This document shows positions 23,360 through 24,221 of a stretch of DNA of 24,221 nucleotides, piece after piece. Every line of letters begins with the position of its first letter. The stretch's first letter is position 1. Source of the DNA: Pseudolysinimonas_A sp041984585 (GTDB lineage Bacteria; Actinomycetota; Actinomycetes; Actinomycetales; Microbacteriaceae); the NCBI GenBank assembly GCA_041984585.1, contig JBHIXX010000037.1:1-24221 (forward strand), read 5' to 3'. The notes beneath the pieces are model-generated. The model was not told the origin of the DNA. It saw only the letters and a list, made by a program, of their open reading frames with translations, and ran no database searches. Made by a program: the position numbers and the translations under genes.

Positions 23360-23968
23360 TCAGGAGGGCTGGGCGAGGCGCACGAGCAGGTCGGCCTTGG
23401 TGGGCGCGATGCACTCCAGCAGCTCGCGGGCGTCGGGGTCGGCGTCCTCGAGGCCCATCTTGAGACCGACGAGGGTGTTGAGCAGCATCCCCTGCGCGAG
23501 GAAGTCGCGCGCCTCCTCGGCGCCGAACCCGGCGTCGCGGCGCAGCAGCCGGTACACCTCGAGGAACCCGGCCCGCGCCCGCGCCCCGATGGCCGGGTCG
23601 TTGCCCGAGACGAAGCCGTGCATGAGCGACAGCAGCAGCCCGCGGTCGCTCAGCAGTTCGCCGTACGCCTGGCCGAGCCGGTGGTGCAGGTCGTCGCCGG
23701 ATGCCTCCCCCGCGTCGGCGAGCACCGCGCGGAAGGCGGTCAGCAGCCCGTCGAGCGCGTGCTCGAGCACGCTGAGGAAGAGCGTCTCCTTGCTGCCGAA
23801 CATGCGCACCACGTAGGGCTGGCTCACCCCGGCGGCCTTCGCGACCGCATCGGTGGTGGCGCCGACGTAGCCGCGCTCGCCGAACACGCCCATCGCCGCT
23901 CGGATGACCTGCTCGCGGCGGTCCTCCGAGCGCATCCGCGTCGGGCTCTCGGTCGCGCTGCTGGTCAT
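23360..23968 (-). CDS. TetR-family transcriptional regulator
   Basis: A 202-residue TetR-type repressor. The DNA-binding domain (about residues 12-60) shows REQVIRAAMGVFGERGYVGA, then TTDAVAKAAGVSQPYVVRMFGSKETLF, the standard TetR helix-turn-helix. The C-terminal ligand domain includes LLSLMHGFVSGNDPAIG and EEARDFLAQGMLLNTLVGL. It is divergent from an MFS efflux gene and two operator-like repeats lie between them, so it probably represses that exporter and itself until a drug-like ligand binds. The ATG at 23968 is preferred: on the minus strand TGATACCAT, an extended -10, ends 7 bases before it. The ATG at 23977 would add three residues but sits inside that promoter. Confidence 0.9.
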   Translation of the reverse strand: MTSSATESPTRMRSEDRREQVIRAAMGVFGERGYVGATTDAVAKAAGVSQPYVVRMFGSKETLFLSVLEHALDGLLTAFRAVLADAGEASGDDLHHRLGQAYGELLSDRGLLLSLMHGFVSGNDPAIGARARAGFLEVYRLLRRDAGFGAEEARDFLAQGMLLNTLVGLKMGLEDADPDARELLECIAPTKADLLVRLAQPS

Positions 23969-23977
23969 GCTTGACAT

Positions 23978-23993
23978 GGTATCAATCGATTAC
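23978..23993. promoter_or_regulatory. TetR operator-like repeat, copy 1
   Basis: GGTATCAATCGATTAC matches the perfect inverted repeat at 24005-24020 in 10 of its 12 arm positions. It touches the regulator's own -10 element, consistent with autorepression. Confidence 0.55.
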
Positions 23994-24004
23994 TAACCTC
24001 CGAG

Positions 24005-24020
24005 GTAATCATTCGATTAC
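24005..24020. promoter_or_regulatory. TetR operator-like inverted repeat, copy 2
   Basis: GTAATC-ATTC-GATTAC is a perfect 6-base inverted repeat with a 4-base centre. It lies 27 bases downstream of copy 1, in the intergenic region of the TetR/MFS pair. Confidence 0.6.
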
Positions 24021-24069
24021 AACTTGTCAGCGGTCGCTTTCCGACCACCCCGATCTGAACGGAGACCCC

Positions 24070-24221
24070 GTGTCGGCATCCCCCGCCGTCCGCCGGACGT
24101 CGCTCCTCGTCGCCGTGCTCGCCACCGGCATCCCGATGTTCATGGCGACCCTCGACAACCTCGTCATGACCAACGCGCTGCCGGTGATCCACGCCGACCT
24201 CGGCGCCTCGGTCGAGGAGCT
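24070..24221 (+). CDS. MFS efflux transporter, DHA2 (EmrB/QacA-like), N-terminal fragment
   Basis: The first 50 residues of a drug:proton antiporter, cut by the window end. Helix 1 begins TSLLVAVLATGIPMFMATLD, and the LDNLVMTNALPVI segment is the typical helix-1 signature of the 14-helix DHA2 family (consensus roughly LDxTVVNVALPxI). The GTG at 24070 has GGAG 6 bases upstream, unlike the leaderless neighbours. The likely role is export of a toxic compound under control of the divergent TetR-type regulator. Substrate unknown. Confidence 0.85.
   Translation, partial: MSASPAVRRTSLLVAVLATGIPMFMATLDNLVMTNALPVIHADLGASVEE

Overview
The window is dense, high-GC DNA with many GTG starts and 1-8 base gene overlaps. 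It looks like an actinobacterial chromosome, most likely family Microbacteriaceae (order Micrococcales). That placement rests on the truB/ribF neighbourhood, a helicase N-terminus of a type I associate with that family, and many leaderless starts. It is an inference from gene content, not a database result. There is no rRNA, tRNA, insertion sequence, phage gene or CRISPR array that I can see, and no stretch over 300 bases lacks a gene.

Layout. (1) 1-1983: the 5' part of a DEAD/DEAH-box helicase gene on the minus strand, with an apparent frameshift near the window edge. Next comes a divergent pair: a small membrane protein (minus) and a duplicated-domain protein (plus) fired from one compact symmetric promoter. 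A perfect 15-bp inverted repeat (2045-2092) closes this block. (2) 2151-11201: a carbohydrate-uptake and catabolism locus. The minus-strand operon encodes a CocE/NonD-type hydrolase, a sugar-binding lipoprotein, and an importer with permease and ATPase fused in one chain. Divergent from it are a LacI-type regulator, then an FGGY sugar kinase and an L-fucose/L-arabinose-type isomerase. The same 13-base operator occurs at the promoters of both flanking operons, in opposite orientation, so the regulator probably controls both arms. The logic would be import, de-esterification in the cytosol, isomerisation and phosphorylation; the substrate is unknown.

(3) 11245-16133: an M20 metallopeptidase, a membrane-anchored glycerophosphodiester phosphodiesterase with a PHO-box-like triple repeat at its promoter, and two tandem paralogous NAD(P)-binding proteins, one carrying an extra DUF2867 domain. 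(4) 16249-20592: an overlapping minus-strand operon of deoC, a complete aldehyde dehydrogenase and a truncated aldehyde dehydrogenase lacking the catalytic region, divergent from a ROK-family kinase. DeoC yields acetaldehyde and glyceraldehyde-3-phosphate, and the dehydrogenase would remove the acetaldehyde. (5) 20653-23336: truB, two small membrane proteins and ribF, a housekeeping cluster. (6) 23360-24221: a TetR-family regulator divergent from a 14-helix-type MFS efflux gene cut by the window end, with two operator-like repeats between them.

The most striking sequence-level signal is promoter architecture. Nine starts lie exactly 6 or 7 bases after a TANNNT -10 hexamer, and a tenth lies 8 bases after one, so most operon-leading genes outside the sugar locus look leaderless. 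Two divergent pairs (1343-1365 and 19628-19650) share identical 23-base geometry in which opposing -10 boxes overlap by the central TA.
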